A stretch of 16,409 nt of DNA from JAICIG01 sp035532215 (lineage in GTDB: Bacteria > Planctomycetota > Planctomycetia > Pirellulales > JAICIG01): the NCBI GenBank assembly GCA_035532215.1, contig DATKRK010000318.1, positions 1 through 16,409 on the forward strand, written 5' to 3'. The notes below the pieces were generated by a model that saw nothing but the letters and a program-made list of their open reading frames with translations, did not search any database and was not told the origin of the DNA. Shown in pieces: positions 8,811-15,078 of this stretch. The stretch's first letter is position 1; each line of letters begins with the position of its first letter. The position numbers were made by a program, and so were the translations under genes.

Positions 8811-8899
8811 TAGTAGGCACACTCCGTGTGCCGTGACCGACGTTTGGTTGAGCGTCATTTCAGCGTTGGCGACGGCACACGGAGTGTGCCTGCTACTTT
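8807..8899. repeat. Nested dyad element with 28-bp arms
   Basis: Positions 8807-8834 and 8872-8899 are reverse complements over 28 bp with a single mismatch, separated by 37 nt. Each arm contains its own palindrome, GGCACACTCCGTGTGCC on the left and GGCACACGGAGTGTGCC on the right, so the element can fold either as one long stem or as two hairpins. It lies 30 nt after the stop of the 75-residue gene and could end that transcript, but there is no T-run. The remaining spacer to 9056 holds only a possible TAATAAT promoter patch near 8981. Confidence 0.85.
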
Positions 8900-9056
8900 A
8901 GCGCAAGCGTTGCCGACTACGTGATCTGACGCCATGAGTTTTTCGCATCAATTCTTGCCGTCGCAACAAGATTCGCGGCGTTAATAATACGCGGTCCCGC
9001 AACGCAGCCATGCCGCCGACTTGACGTCGCCGTCGCGGCGGCAAACACTAGGCGGG

Positions 9057-9878
9057 ATGAAACCAATCGTTTATGCCCTGGGCGCCGACGCGAGCGCCGC
9101 CCGTCGTCTGGAAATCCAGGACGCTCAATTCGCGGCCATTTCGGAACGCCTGCTCGATCGTTTGCACGTCCAGCCGACCGACCGCGTGGTCGAACTCGGC
9201 GTGGGCGCCGGCAGTTTCTCGCGTCGCATCGTGCGGCGGCTGGGACCGGACGCGACGTTCGTCGGCGTGGACTATTCGCAAGGCCTGCTCGACCAGGCGG
9301 CGCAAAGCCTGGAGACAATTACTAAAGCGAGGCTGCGGCTCGTGCTGTCCGATATTCAGGCGGTCGGCGAGCTGGCCGCCGAGGCGGACGTGCTGACGGC
9401 TCGGACGGTGCTGCACCATCTGGCCTTTCCCGAGGTGCTGTTGGGCAAGCTGCGCCGCCTGCTGCGGCCGGGCGCCCGGCTGGGATTCATCGAGCCGGAG
9501 TTTCGCGTGCCGATCGCGCGGTTGGCGGCGTTGGAAGACGCCGGCCGCACGGAACTGGCGCCGCTGCGGCGTTGGGCGGAAGGCATCAGCCGCTATTATC
9601 AGCGCTGCGGGCTGGCGCCGTCGATCGGCGCGACGCTGGTGCGGACGCTCGAACTGGCCGGCTACCAGCGCGTCGAGAGCGAATGGTTCGAGTGCCCCCA
9701 CGACGCGGCGGCCATCGAGAACATGCTGCTCTATTACCTGGAGATTCGCGAAAAGTACGTGTCGCTGGGCGTGATGACGTCGGCCGAGATCGACGAGGAT
9801 CAGAGGTTGCTGGCGTCGCTTTCGACCGACAACCTGCCGGCCGTGTGGGGCATGTACTGCGTGACGTGCGAGGCGTGA
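9057..9878 (+). CDS. Class I SAM-dependent methyltransferase
   Basis: A Rossmann-fold methyltransferase of the UbiE/Coq5-like methyltransferase type; the acceptor is not evident. Motif I is RVVELGVGAGSFSRRI at 43-58 (ELGxGxG, SAM binding), the acidic end of beta 2 is GVDYSQ at 70-75, motif II/III is LVLSDIQ at 95-101, the post-motif helix LTARTVLHHLAFPEVL at 113-128, and LRPGARLGFIEPEFRVP at 136-152. The C-terminal part (about 160-273) is helical and rich in aromatic residues (YYQRCG, MLLYYLEIREKY), likely the substrate cap. I chose ATG at 9057 (273 residues); the frame also opens from TTG at 9021, but those 12 extra residues are not like the family and the TTG lacks a ribosome site. It stands between two dyad-bearing spacers, so it is probably expressed alone. 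Confidence 0.85.
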   Translation: MKPIVYALGADASAARRLEIQDAQFAAISERLLDRLHVQPTDRVVELGVGAGSFSRRIVRRLGPDATFVGVDYSQGLLDQAAQSLETITKARLRLVLSDIQAVGELAAEADVLTARTVLHHLAFPEVLLGKLRRLLRPGARLGFIEPEFRVPIARLAALEDAGRTELAPLRRWAEGISRYYQRCGLAPSIGATLVRTLELAGYQRVESEWFECPHDAAAIENMLLYYLEIREKYVSLGVMTSAEIDEDQRLLASLSTDNLPAVWGMYCVTCEA

Positions 9879-9921
9879 GCGGGGGCCTCCACGATGCTGG
9901 TCTCGCGCGCCGCGCTAGGCG

Positions 9922-9999
9922 TGGAGGGACGGGCGCCCTCGCCCGGCAACATGCTTGGCATGAGATCCATCGCGCCGGGCGAGGGCGCCCGGCCCTCCA
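9922..9999. repeat. Intergenic dyad element with 26-bp arms
   Basis: Positions 9922-9947 and 9974-9999 are reverse complements over 26 bp with one mismatch, separated by 26 nt. The arm core is GGGCGCCCTCGCCCGGC. It sits 43 nt after the methyltransferase stop and 46 nt before the sialidase start. It could stop the upstream transcript, but no T-run follows. The arms differ in sequence from those of the other dyads in this window. Confidence 0.85.
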
Positions 10000-10045
10000 T
10001 CAGATGCCGCGAACTACACAAATCCCACTCGTGAAGGGAACTGCC

Positions 10046-11788
10046 ATGAAACCGTCTCGGCGCCGCTTGGCGTTCGGTCTGTTCGTCGTCTTATGCTTGC
10101 CAGTGCTCTTGCAAAACAACGCGTTTGCCGCCGATTTTCTCATGGGACTCTCCGCGACGGCTTCCGCGCCGGTGTATCCGATCTTGATCCGCAACGAACA
10201 CGGCCCGCTGGTGCGAGTCGTGATCGGCGTCGAAGCCAAGCAAAACGTGCGCGTGCGATCATTGGCCTTCTCGCTCGCGGGCACGGACGATCTCGCCGAT
10301 CTCGATTCGCTCGCGCTCTACTCGACGGTCGACAAGCAAGACTTCTCGCCGGCGACGCCGTTCGGCGAGCGAGTGAAACCGGCAAAAGAAATCGTCTTTC
10401 GTGGCGAGCAGAATTTGCAGCCTTGCAAGAACGTGTTTTGGCTGTCGTGCCGTTTGAAGGACAAGGCCGATTTGTCGCATCGCGTCGCCGCGTCCTGTAC
10501 GTCGATCGAGACGACGACAGGCAAGCTGACGCCGAAAGACGAATCGCCCGGCGTGCGGCATCGCATCGGCGTGGCCCTGCGGCGGCATAACGACGATGGC
10601 GTGCATACCTACCGCATTGCCTCGCTGGCCACGACGCCCAAGGGAACGTTGCTCTGTGTGTACGACATGCGGCGGCGGATGGGGCGCGATTTGCAGGAGG
10701 ATATCGACATCGGCCTGAGCCGCAGCACCGACGGCGGCCAAACCTGGGCCTCGCCGAAAGTCATTATGGACATGGGCCAGTACGGCGGACTGCCGCAGGA
10801 GCAAAACGGTTGCAGCGATCCGGGCATCATCGTCGACCGGCAGACGGGCGAAATCTTTTGCTTCGCCGTCTGGATGAACGGCAAGCCCGGCAAACACCAG
10901 TGGACCGCCGACGGCTCGGAGCCGGGTTTCGAAATCGGCAAAAGCGCCCAGATGCTAATGGTCCGCTCGCAGGATGACGGCCTGACTTGGACCAAGCCCG
11001 AGAACCTGACCCGCAAGCTCAAGCAAGAAGCCTGGTGGCTGTTGGCCCCGGCGCCGCAGCAGGGCATCTCGCTGGATGACGGCACGCTGGTCATGCCGGT
11101 GCAGGGGCGCGACGCCGAGGGCGTGCCGTTCGCCACGATCATGACCAGCCGCGATCATGGCCGCTCGTGGAGCGTCGGCAAGCCGGCCTTTAGCCAGGGC
11201 AACGAGTGCCAGGCGGCGCAACTCGGCGACGGCTCGATCATGCTCAACATGCGCAACGACCGCGAGCGGTTCCGCGCCGTCTATGTCACGAGCGACCTGG
11301 GCCAGACTTGGCGGCCGCACGAGACCAACCGCAACACGCTCATCGAACCGAACTGCAACGCCAGCCTGGTTCGCGTCGATTACGCCGAGGCAGGCATGGC
11401 AAAGCACGTGCTGTTGTTCGCCAACCCGCACACGCAACAAGGCCGCACGCACCACACGATTCAAGTCAGCTTCGACGACGGCCGCGCCTGGCCCGAGAAG
11501 TATCATCTGCTGCTCGACGAGGGTCGCGGCGCCGGCTACCCGAGCATCACCCGCGTCGACGAGGATCACATCGGCATCGTTTACGAAGGCAGCCAGTCGC
11601 ACTTGACCTTCGAGAAGCTGTCGCTCGACGAGCTGTTCCGGAGGGGACATGGCTCGCAACCGCGAGGTCCGGCCGATGGAAAAGCAGACGTACGCCAAGG
11701 TCGCCCGCGCGGTTGGCCATCTTCGGCACACCCTCGACGAATTCCTCTCTCGCATCCCGCCCCCCACGAAGCAGCCGGAACTAAGTAA
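10046..11788 (+). CDS. Secreted exo-alpha-sialidase (GH33-like) with odd C-terminal tail
   Basis: A predicted secreted glycosidase that would remove terminal sialic or related nonulosonic acids. Signal peptide 1-28 (basic start, FGLFVVLCLPVLLQ, cleavage after AFA). Residues 35-155 match the beta-sandwich domain found before many bacterial sialidases; 170-530 is the six-bladed propeller. Five Asp boxes are visible: STDGGQTW 227-234, SQDDGLTW 308-315, SRDHGRSW 368-375, TSDLGQTW 415-422 and SFDDGRAW 475-482. By eye the arginine triad is Arg190 (in HTYRIAS, the RIP position with Ala for Pro), Arg403 and Arg467, with Glu387 and Tyr498 as the nucleophile pair. ATG at 10046 has AAGGGA about seven bases upstream; the frame is open to 9572 but without a signal peptide. 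After FRR (532) the last 47 residues are Pro/Arg/Gly/His-rich and include repeat DNA, so the true end may be near 533. Confidence 0.9.
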   Translation: MKPSRRRLAFGLFVVLCLPVLLQNNAFAADFLMGLSATASAPVYPILIRNEHGPLVRVVIGVEAKQNVRVRSLAFSLAGTDDLADLDSLALYSTVDKQDFSPATPFGERVKPAKEIVFRGEQNLQPCKNVFWLSCRLKDKADLSHRVAASCTSIETTTGKLTPKDESPGVRHRIGVALRRHNDDGVHTYRIASLATTPKGTLLCVYDMRRRMGRDLQEDIDIGLSRSTDGGQTWASPKVIMDMGQYGGLPQEQNGCSDPGIIVDRQTGEIFCFAVWMNGKPGKHQWTADGSEPGFEIGKSAQMLMVRSQDDGLTWTKPENLTRKLKQEAWWLLAPAPQQGISLDDGTLVMPVQGRDAEGVPFATIMTSRDHGRSWSVGKPAFSQGNECQAAQLGDGSIMLNMRNDRERFRAVYVTSDLGQTWRPHETNRNTLIEPNCNASLVRVDYAEAGMAKHVLLFANPHTQQGRTHHTIQVSFDDGRAWPEKYHLLLDEGRGAGYPSITRVDEDHIGIVYEGSQSHLTFEKLSLDELFRRGHGSQPRGPADGKADVRQGRPRGWPSSAHPRRIPLSHPAPHEAAGTK

Positions 11789-11955
11789 CCTCCCGTACTC
11801 GACTGAGCTCATCCCCAATAGCCTGACTTTTGAGTCTCCGGTCGGTTAGGCATAGGGAAGTCGTTCAATCTTCGATGCTTACGGGTTCCTCTTCTCTGTT
11901 CCGATCTGCGGTTGGCCATCTTCGCCAATTCGTCGGAAAAGGTTGGCCATCTTCG
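11711..11955 (+). repeat. Three copies of GGTTGGCCATCTTCG
   Basis: The 15-mer occurs at 11711-11725, 11910-11924 and 11941-11955, all in the same orientation. The first copy lies in the frame of the sialidase tail, the other two in the spacer before the GGDEF gene. The central TTGGCCA is itself a palindrome. Spacing is irregular (199 and 31 nt), so this is not a CRISPR array. It may be a dispersed short repeat or a protein-binding site. Confidence 0.75.
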
Positions 11956-12203
11956 GGCGAGAGGGCTCGGCGCGCCTGGGGGCGGATGCGGGTGGCGACG
12001 GCGATCGACTGGCCAGGGCGGAATCATGGGCGCAACAGCTTAACGCCTCGCCGGCTTGGCGAACAGCGATGAAAGTCAGCAACACCGCGTCAACTTGAAC
12101 GGCGTTGCATGCCACCCAAATAAACATCTGCATTTCGCCTGTCGCATAATCGTGGGCGGCGATTTCGAGGTCAGCGGCCGCCGGCGGCTTTTCCTCGCCC
12201 GTT
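11789..12203. other. 415-nt spacer between convergent sialidase and GGDEF genes
   Basis: Apart from two copies of the GGTTGGCCATCTTCG repeat, I see no supported feature here. Short open frames on both strands (around 11809-12133) have no ribosome site or family resemblance. No clear intrinsic terminator with a T-run was found for either flanking gene. Confidence 0.5.
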
Positions 12204-13739
12204 TCAAGCGTAGGCCGGCGCCAGGCTGGCGAGCGGGTCGACGGGGCGGGGCTTCGCGCCGTCGTGATAATAGCTGCAATTGCGGCCGGCGTTCTTGGCG
12301 GCCTTCAGCGCGCTTTCGCTCATCTTCAACAGCGTCACCGAATCGCCGCCCTCGGGCAGCGCGGCGATGCCCGTGCTCACCGTGACGTTCACCTCGGCGC
12401 CTTCCGCGCGCAGCTTGCAAGCGGCGATCGCGCGGCGAATTCGTTCGGCCGTGGCGATTGCGTCCTCGAGATCGGTGTGGATCAGCACCACCGCCAGCTT
12501 GGCCTCTTCGTAGCGGGCGGCCAGATCGAGATGCGCTCGGGTGGCGGTGCGAATGATCTGCGTGACCGTGCGCAGCACCACGTCGCCGACCAGTTGGCCG
12601 TGCGCGCGGTTGAGTTGCTTGAGATGATCGAGATCGACCAGCACCAGGCACAACGAGTTGTCGCCCAGGCTGTGTTCGGAGATCCTGTGCCGCAGCCCTT
12701 CGAAAAAGCTGCGGCGGTTGAGCAAGCCGGTCAGCGGGTCGGTGTTCGGATCGACGGGCAGAGATTGCAACTGCCTCGCCAGGGCCTGCATTTCATCGGC
12801 GTTGAGGATCAGCCCCCGGCCGGCGGCGCCGCTGGTGAGCGGAATCGCCTCGCACTTGCTGCCGTCGTGCAGGTGCGCGCAATTCCGCCCGGCGGCGCGT
12901 GACGCTTCGAGCGCCGCGCAGGTCCGCTCGAACAGCGATTGCGCATCGTCCCCGGCAAACGCCTCGGTGACGCCCTCGCTGACGGTGACCTTGACCGGCG
13001 AGTCGGCGATGCGAAAATCGCGCGCCTCGATCGCTGCGCGGACGCGCTCGGCGGCCTCTTTCGCCACGTCCAGGTGCGTGCCCGGCAGCACGACGGCCAA
13101 CTGATCTTCGCCGTAACGGGCGATGAAATCCATGGCCCGCATCGATTCGTTGAGCGTTTGCGCGACGCCTCGCAAAATTTCGTCGGCGGCTTGTTGCCCG
13201 TGCTCGGCCTGCAATCCATGGAGCTGATCGACGTCGATCAGCACGACCGACAACGGCGCCTCTTGCTGCTGCCACTGGGCGACGCCGCGCCGCAGCTCGT
13301 CTTCGAAACCGGGGCGGTTGGGCAACCCGGTTACGAGATCGGCCATGGCGATCGCGGCCTGGGCTTCGATCGTCTCGGCCTGTTCGCGGAGCTTGAGCTT
13401 GGCTTCGGTCAATTGTCCGGTCAGCTCTTCATTGACTTCGACGATTCGCGAAACGGCATCGACCACCGCGCGATCCTTGGGCCCGCTGCACGAGGTCCGC
13501 AGCGCGATCAGCTCCTGGCTGATCGAGTCGATGCGGGTCAGATGCGTGCCGACGCGGCCCGACACCTCGCAGGTCAGGTCGTGCAGCCGCCGCAGGGCGT
13601 CGACCGCCTGCTTGGCGTTGAAGGCTTCCTGGCGCGCGGCGTTGGCTTCGTGAATCCACCAGCCGATCGCAATGCCGAAGATCAGGTCGACCAGCAGCAC
13701 GAGCACGCTGAGGATGACCAGCCAATCCGAATGGGCCAC
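12204..13739 (-). CDS. Membrane-anchored tandem GGDEF protein with degenerate active sites
   Basis: One N-terminal helix (about 6-29) and a coiled-coil stretch (30-130) precede two GGDEF domains at about 133-293 and 333-495. In the first, the RYGGDEF position reads RYGEDQL (208-214); in the second RYEEAKL (409-415). Both lack the catalytic Gly-Gly-Asp/Glu-Glu pattern, so diguanylate cyclase activity is unlikely. Domain 1 keeps an RAMD at 201-204, five residues before the signature, exactly the spacing of the inhibitory c-di-GMP site (RxxD) of PleD. Domain 2 lacks it (AHLD). The metal Asp region survives as LIDVDQL (167-173) and LVDLDHL (367-373). The likely role is a membrane c-di-GMP or GTP sensor. 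I chose GTG at 13737-13739, with AAGGCGG five bases upstream, over the TTG at 13824-13826, which overlaps a promoter-like -10 box; the longer form would have 540 residues. Confidence 0.87.
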   Translation of the reverse strand: MAHSDWLVILSVLVLLVDLIFGIAIGWWIHEANAARQEAFNAKQAVDALRRLHDLTCEVSGRVGTHLTRIDSISQELIALRTSCSGPKDRAVVDAVSRIVEVNEELTGQLTEAKLKLREQAETIEAQAAIAMADLVTGLPNRPGFEDELRRGVAQWQQQEAPLSVVLIDVDQLHGLQAEHGQQAADEILRGVAQTLNESMRAMDFIARYGEDQLAVVLPGTHLDVAKEAAERVRAAIEARDFRIADSPVKVTVSEGVTEAFAGDDAQSLFERTCAALEASRAAGRNCAHLHDGSKCEAIPLTSGAAGRGLILNADEMQALARQLQSLPVDPNTDPLTGLLNRRSFFEGLRHRISEHSLGDNSLCLVLVDLDHLKQLNRAHGQLVGDVVLRTVTQIIRTATRAHLDLAARYEEAKLAVVLIHTDLEDAIATAERIRRAIAACKLRAEGAEVNVTVSTGIAALPEGGDSVTLLKMSESALKAAKNAGRNCSYYHDGAKPRPVDPLASLAPAYA

Positions 13740-13823
13740 GCCGACCGCCTTATCCAAGGACTTGTTGCCGCCACGTTTGCCCCGATTCGTGCGAATTGCC
13801 GACGGAAAAACTTCCCTATAGTT

Positions 13824-13851
13824 CAAATAGTTTTTCCCATCCGGAAGTCAA
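13824..13851 (-). promoter_or_regulatory. Candidate promoter of the GGDEF gene
   Basis: On the minus strand TTGACT (13846-13851) and TATTTG (13824-13829) are 16 nt apart. The start of transcription would be near 13817, which lies downstream of the TTG codon at 13826 and therefore favours the GTG start at 13739 with a leader of about 78 nt. Confidence 0.35.
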
Positions 13852-14059
13852 TCCGAATGCCGGGCCCAGCCGGCCCCGTTGGGCCAAGACCCGCCGCGAA
13901 GGCGGCGCGTTCCCTAGAACCGGCGCCCCCCTGGGCGATTTGCTCCCCAGTGCTCGTCCTCCCGGAAGCGAAAAACCGGCGGCGGGAATGTAAAATTGCG
14001 GGGATTCGAGCAGCCTTGCGTCTCCGTTGCCGGGCGGCAAACAATGGTCAGCGAAAGGA

Positions 14060-14650
14060 TCAATCGAGGTCGAGCGCTAGGACTGGCGAACTGCGAACCG
14101 TGAAAACGTTGTCGCGGACGATCCGACAACGGGGCAAAGCTTCTTTCAATGCCGATTCAAATTCGTCGTTTGTCGGTCTACCGGCCAAAACATGCTCAGG
14201 TTCCTCCAGATAAATCGTTTCCAGGGCGGGAAGAGCCTTCAGGTACGGTATAATGGCCATCAAATCGCTTTCTGACGTAGGGCGTTGCTCTCCTGAATCG
14301 AAAGCGAAGCCCCAGAAACGCTGCCGCGGTCCGCACCATGTGTTCAAGAGAACGCCGTGAACCTCTTGAAAGAGTTCCTCGCCGAACGCTTCTCGCAGCC
14401 ACGTGGGCGACTTCGTGAACGAGTCGAACGGGGCGAACCGCGTTCGCCGCTCGATTATCCAGTTCGCGGGATCGGGTTGCCAATCGTATTGCACAACTCC
14501 GCCAATAGCTTCGATGGCCGCTACAGCTTCACGTTGAACCTTGATCTTTGCCGATGCCCAGTGATAGCAACCCAGGCCAACGGCTCCGATCGTCAGCACG
14601 ACGAAAAAGCCGCGCAAGGAAAACTGCAGCCAGCGGCGATGGGGCGCCAT
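14060..14650 (-). CDS. Membrane-anchored planctomycete protein, RRWLQFSLR type (196 aa)
   Basis: The start MAPHRRWLQFSLRGFFVVLT, with helix 10-31, belongs to a recurrent planctomycete type (RRWxQFSLRxLL plus one helix). It is followed by REAVAAIEAIGGVVQYDW (40-57), where a short helix leads into a GGxVxYD strand. Residues 83-102 (TWLREAFGEELFQEVHGVLL) and 133-149 (IIPYLKALPALETIYLE) resemble the leucine-rich repeats that many such proteins carry after this start. Function is unknown; a single-pass protein with an outward-facing domain is likely. The frame is open far upstream to 15082, but ATG at 14648-14650 has AAGGA eight bases before it and starts the recognisable sequence. It begins 4 nt after the stop of the broken small gene upstream, so the two probably formed an operon. 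Confidence 0.75.
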   Translation of the reverse strand: MAPHRRWLQFSLRGFFVVLTIGAVGLGCYHWASAKIKVQREAVAAIEAIGGVVQYDWQPDPANWIIERRTRFAPFDSFTKSPTWLREAFGEELFQEVHGVLLNTWCGPRQRFWGFAFDSGEQRPTSESDLMAIIPYLKALPALETIYLEEPEHVLAGRPTNDEFESALKEALPRCRIVRDNVFTVRSSPVLALDLD

Positions 14651-14836
14651 TGGATCAGTCCTTGGGTTCGGGCGGGAGGATAAAGAGCCAGTGCGTTGCG
14701 ACGCACAGCAGGCCGACGACGGGGGCGAAAGCCCAGGCCAACAAAACTTTGCGGATGCTGGAGGCCAAGGCCGCGAAGATTTCGTCCTGCGGATCAAGCC
14801 GGGTTCCGCGGCGGGAAACTTAAAGGCAAGCTGCTG

Positions 14837-14894
14837 AAAGTCGCTTTTCGCTCCGCGAAAACGGCGCCTTTTTCGCGGAGCGAAAAGCGACTTT
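14837..14894. repeat. Perfect 25-bp dyad element inside the broken gene
   Basis: Positions 14837-14861 and 14870-14894 are exact reverse complements over 25 bp with an 8-nt loop. The arm core is GTCGCTTTTCGCTCCGCG. Such an uninterrupted stem should form a very stable hairpin in RNA or single-stranded DNA. Its right arm runs into copy B of the 23-bp repeat at 14891. It lies between the start and the conserved body of a small membrane-protein gene. Confidence 0.9.
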
Positions 14895-14913
14895 GGTTGC
14901 GGCTTCGCCGCGC
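14891..14913 (-). repeat. 23-bp repeat, copy B
   Basis: Exact reverse complement of 8788-8810 over 23 bp. In both places the motif directly abuts (sharing 4 bases with) one arm of a large dyad, although the two dyads have unrelated arms. That common arrangement suggests a shared mobile or targeting module. Confidence 0.8.
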
Positions 14914-14919
14914 TGGGTT

Positions 14920-15033
14920 TCATCCGTGGCTCTCTCCGCTCAGCATGTATGCGGCAAACACGATCATCGCGGGCAATACGCCGAAGCAGCAAACAAGTTC
15001 CAACGGGCTCGGAGCGAAAAAGAAGCCGATCAT
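14920..15033 (-). CDS. 37-residue single-helix membrane peptide
   Basis: ATG at 15031-15033 opens MIGFFFAPSPLELVCCFGVL, then PAMIVFAAYMLSGESHG and TGA at 14920-14922. Residues 11-31 form one convincing transmembrane helix with a short polar C-terminus. It starts 45 nt after the stop of the VIT1-family gene and its stop overlaps the ATG of the next, broken gene (ATGA), which is the arrangement of a real operon member. There is no strong ribosome site (CGGGG is 13 bases upstream), so it may rely on translation of the gene before it. I do not recognise a family. Confidence 0.5.
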   Translation of the reverse strand: MIGFFFAPSPLELVCCFGVLPAMIVFAAYMLSGESHG

Positions 15034-15078
15034 TTTGGGAAAACCCCGGCAGTCCGAAATTGCGGGACGGCGGCCCTC

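Larger units (their letters stand above)
14655..14923 (-). pseudogene. Small membrane-protein gene broken by a palindromic repeat
   Basis: The 3' part is clearly coding: after a TAA at 14820-14822 the frame reads SRRGTRLDPQDEIFAALASS, IRKVLLAWAFAPVVGLLCVA, THWLFILPPEPKD and stops at 14655, with one transmembrane helix. No ATG, GTG or well-placed TTG opens this frame. An ATG at 14921-14923, overlapping the stop of the upstream 37-residue gene as ATGA, is in a different frame, and between them lies the 14837-14913 repeat block (77 nt). Removing 77 nt puts that ATG in frame, although the TAA at 14820-14822 would still interrupt it. The simplest reading is a gene of about 60 residues disrupted by insertion of a repeat. 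Function unknown; it belonged to the operon with the 196- and 37-residue genes. Confidence 0.55.

Noticed and set aside
9572..10045. N-terminal extension of the sialidase frame
   Set aside because: It overlaps the methyltransferase in another frame and would bury the signal peptide that starts at 10046.
11649..11849. 66-residue frame overlapping the sialidase end, with GGAGGGG before its ATG
   Set aside because: The ribosome site is good, but the product has no recognisable features and contains the GGTTGGCCATCTTCG repeat; kept only as a remote possibility.
11711..11955. CRISPR-like repeat cluster
   Set aside because: Only three 15-bp copies with very unequal spacing and no cas genes nearby.
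13827..14059. Possible small gene between the GGDEF and 196-residue genes
   Set aside because: Short frames exist on both strands but none has a ribosome site or family resemblance; I see only the GGDEF promoter here.
12939..14213. 424-residue open frame on the plus strand
   Set aside because: Mostly antisense to the GGDEF gene and then runs through a spacer with no motif.
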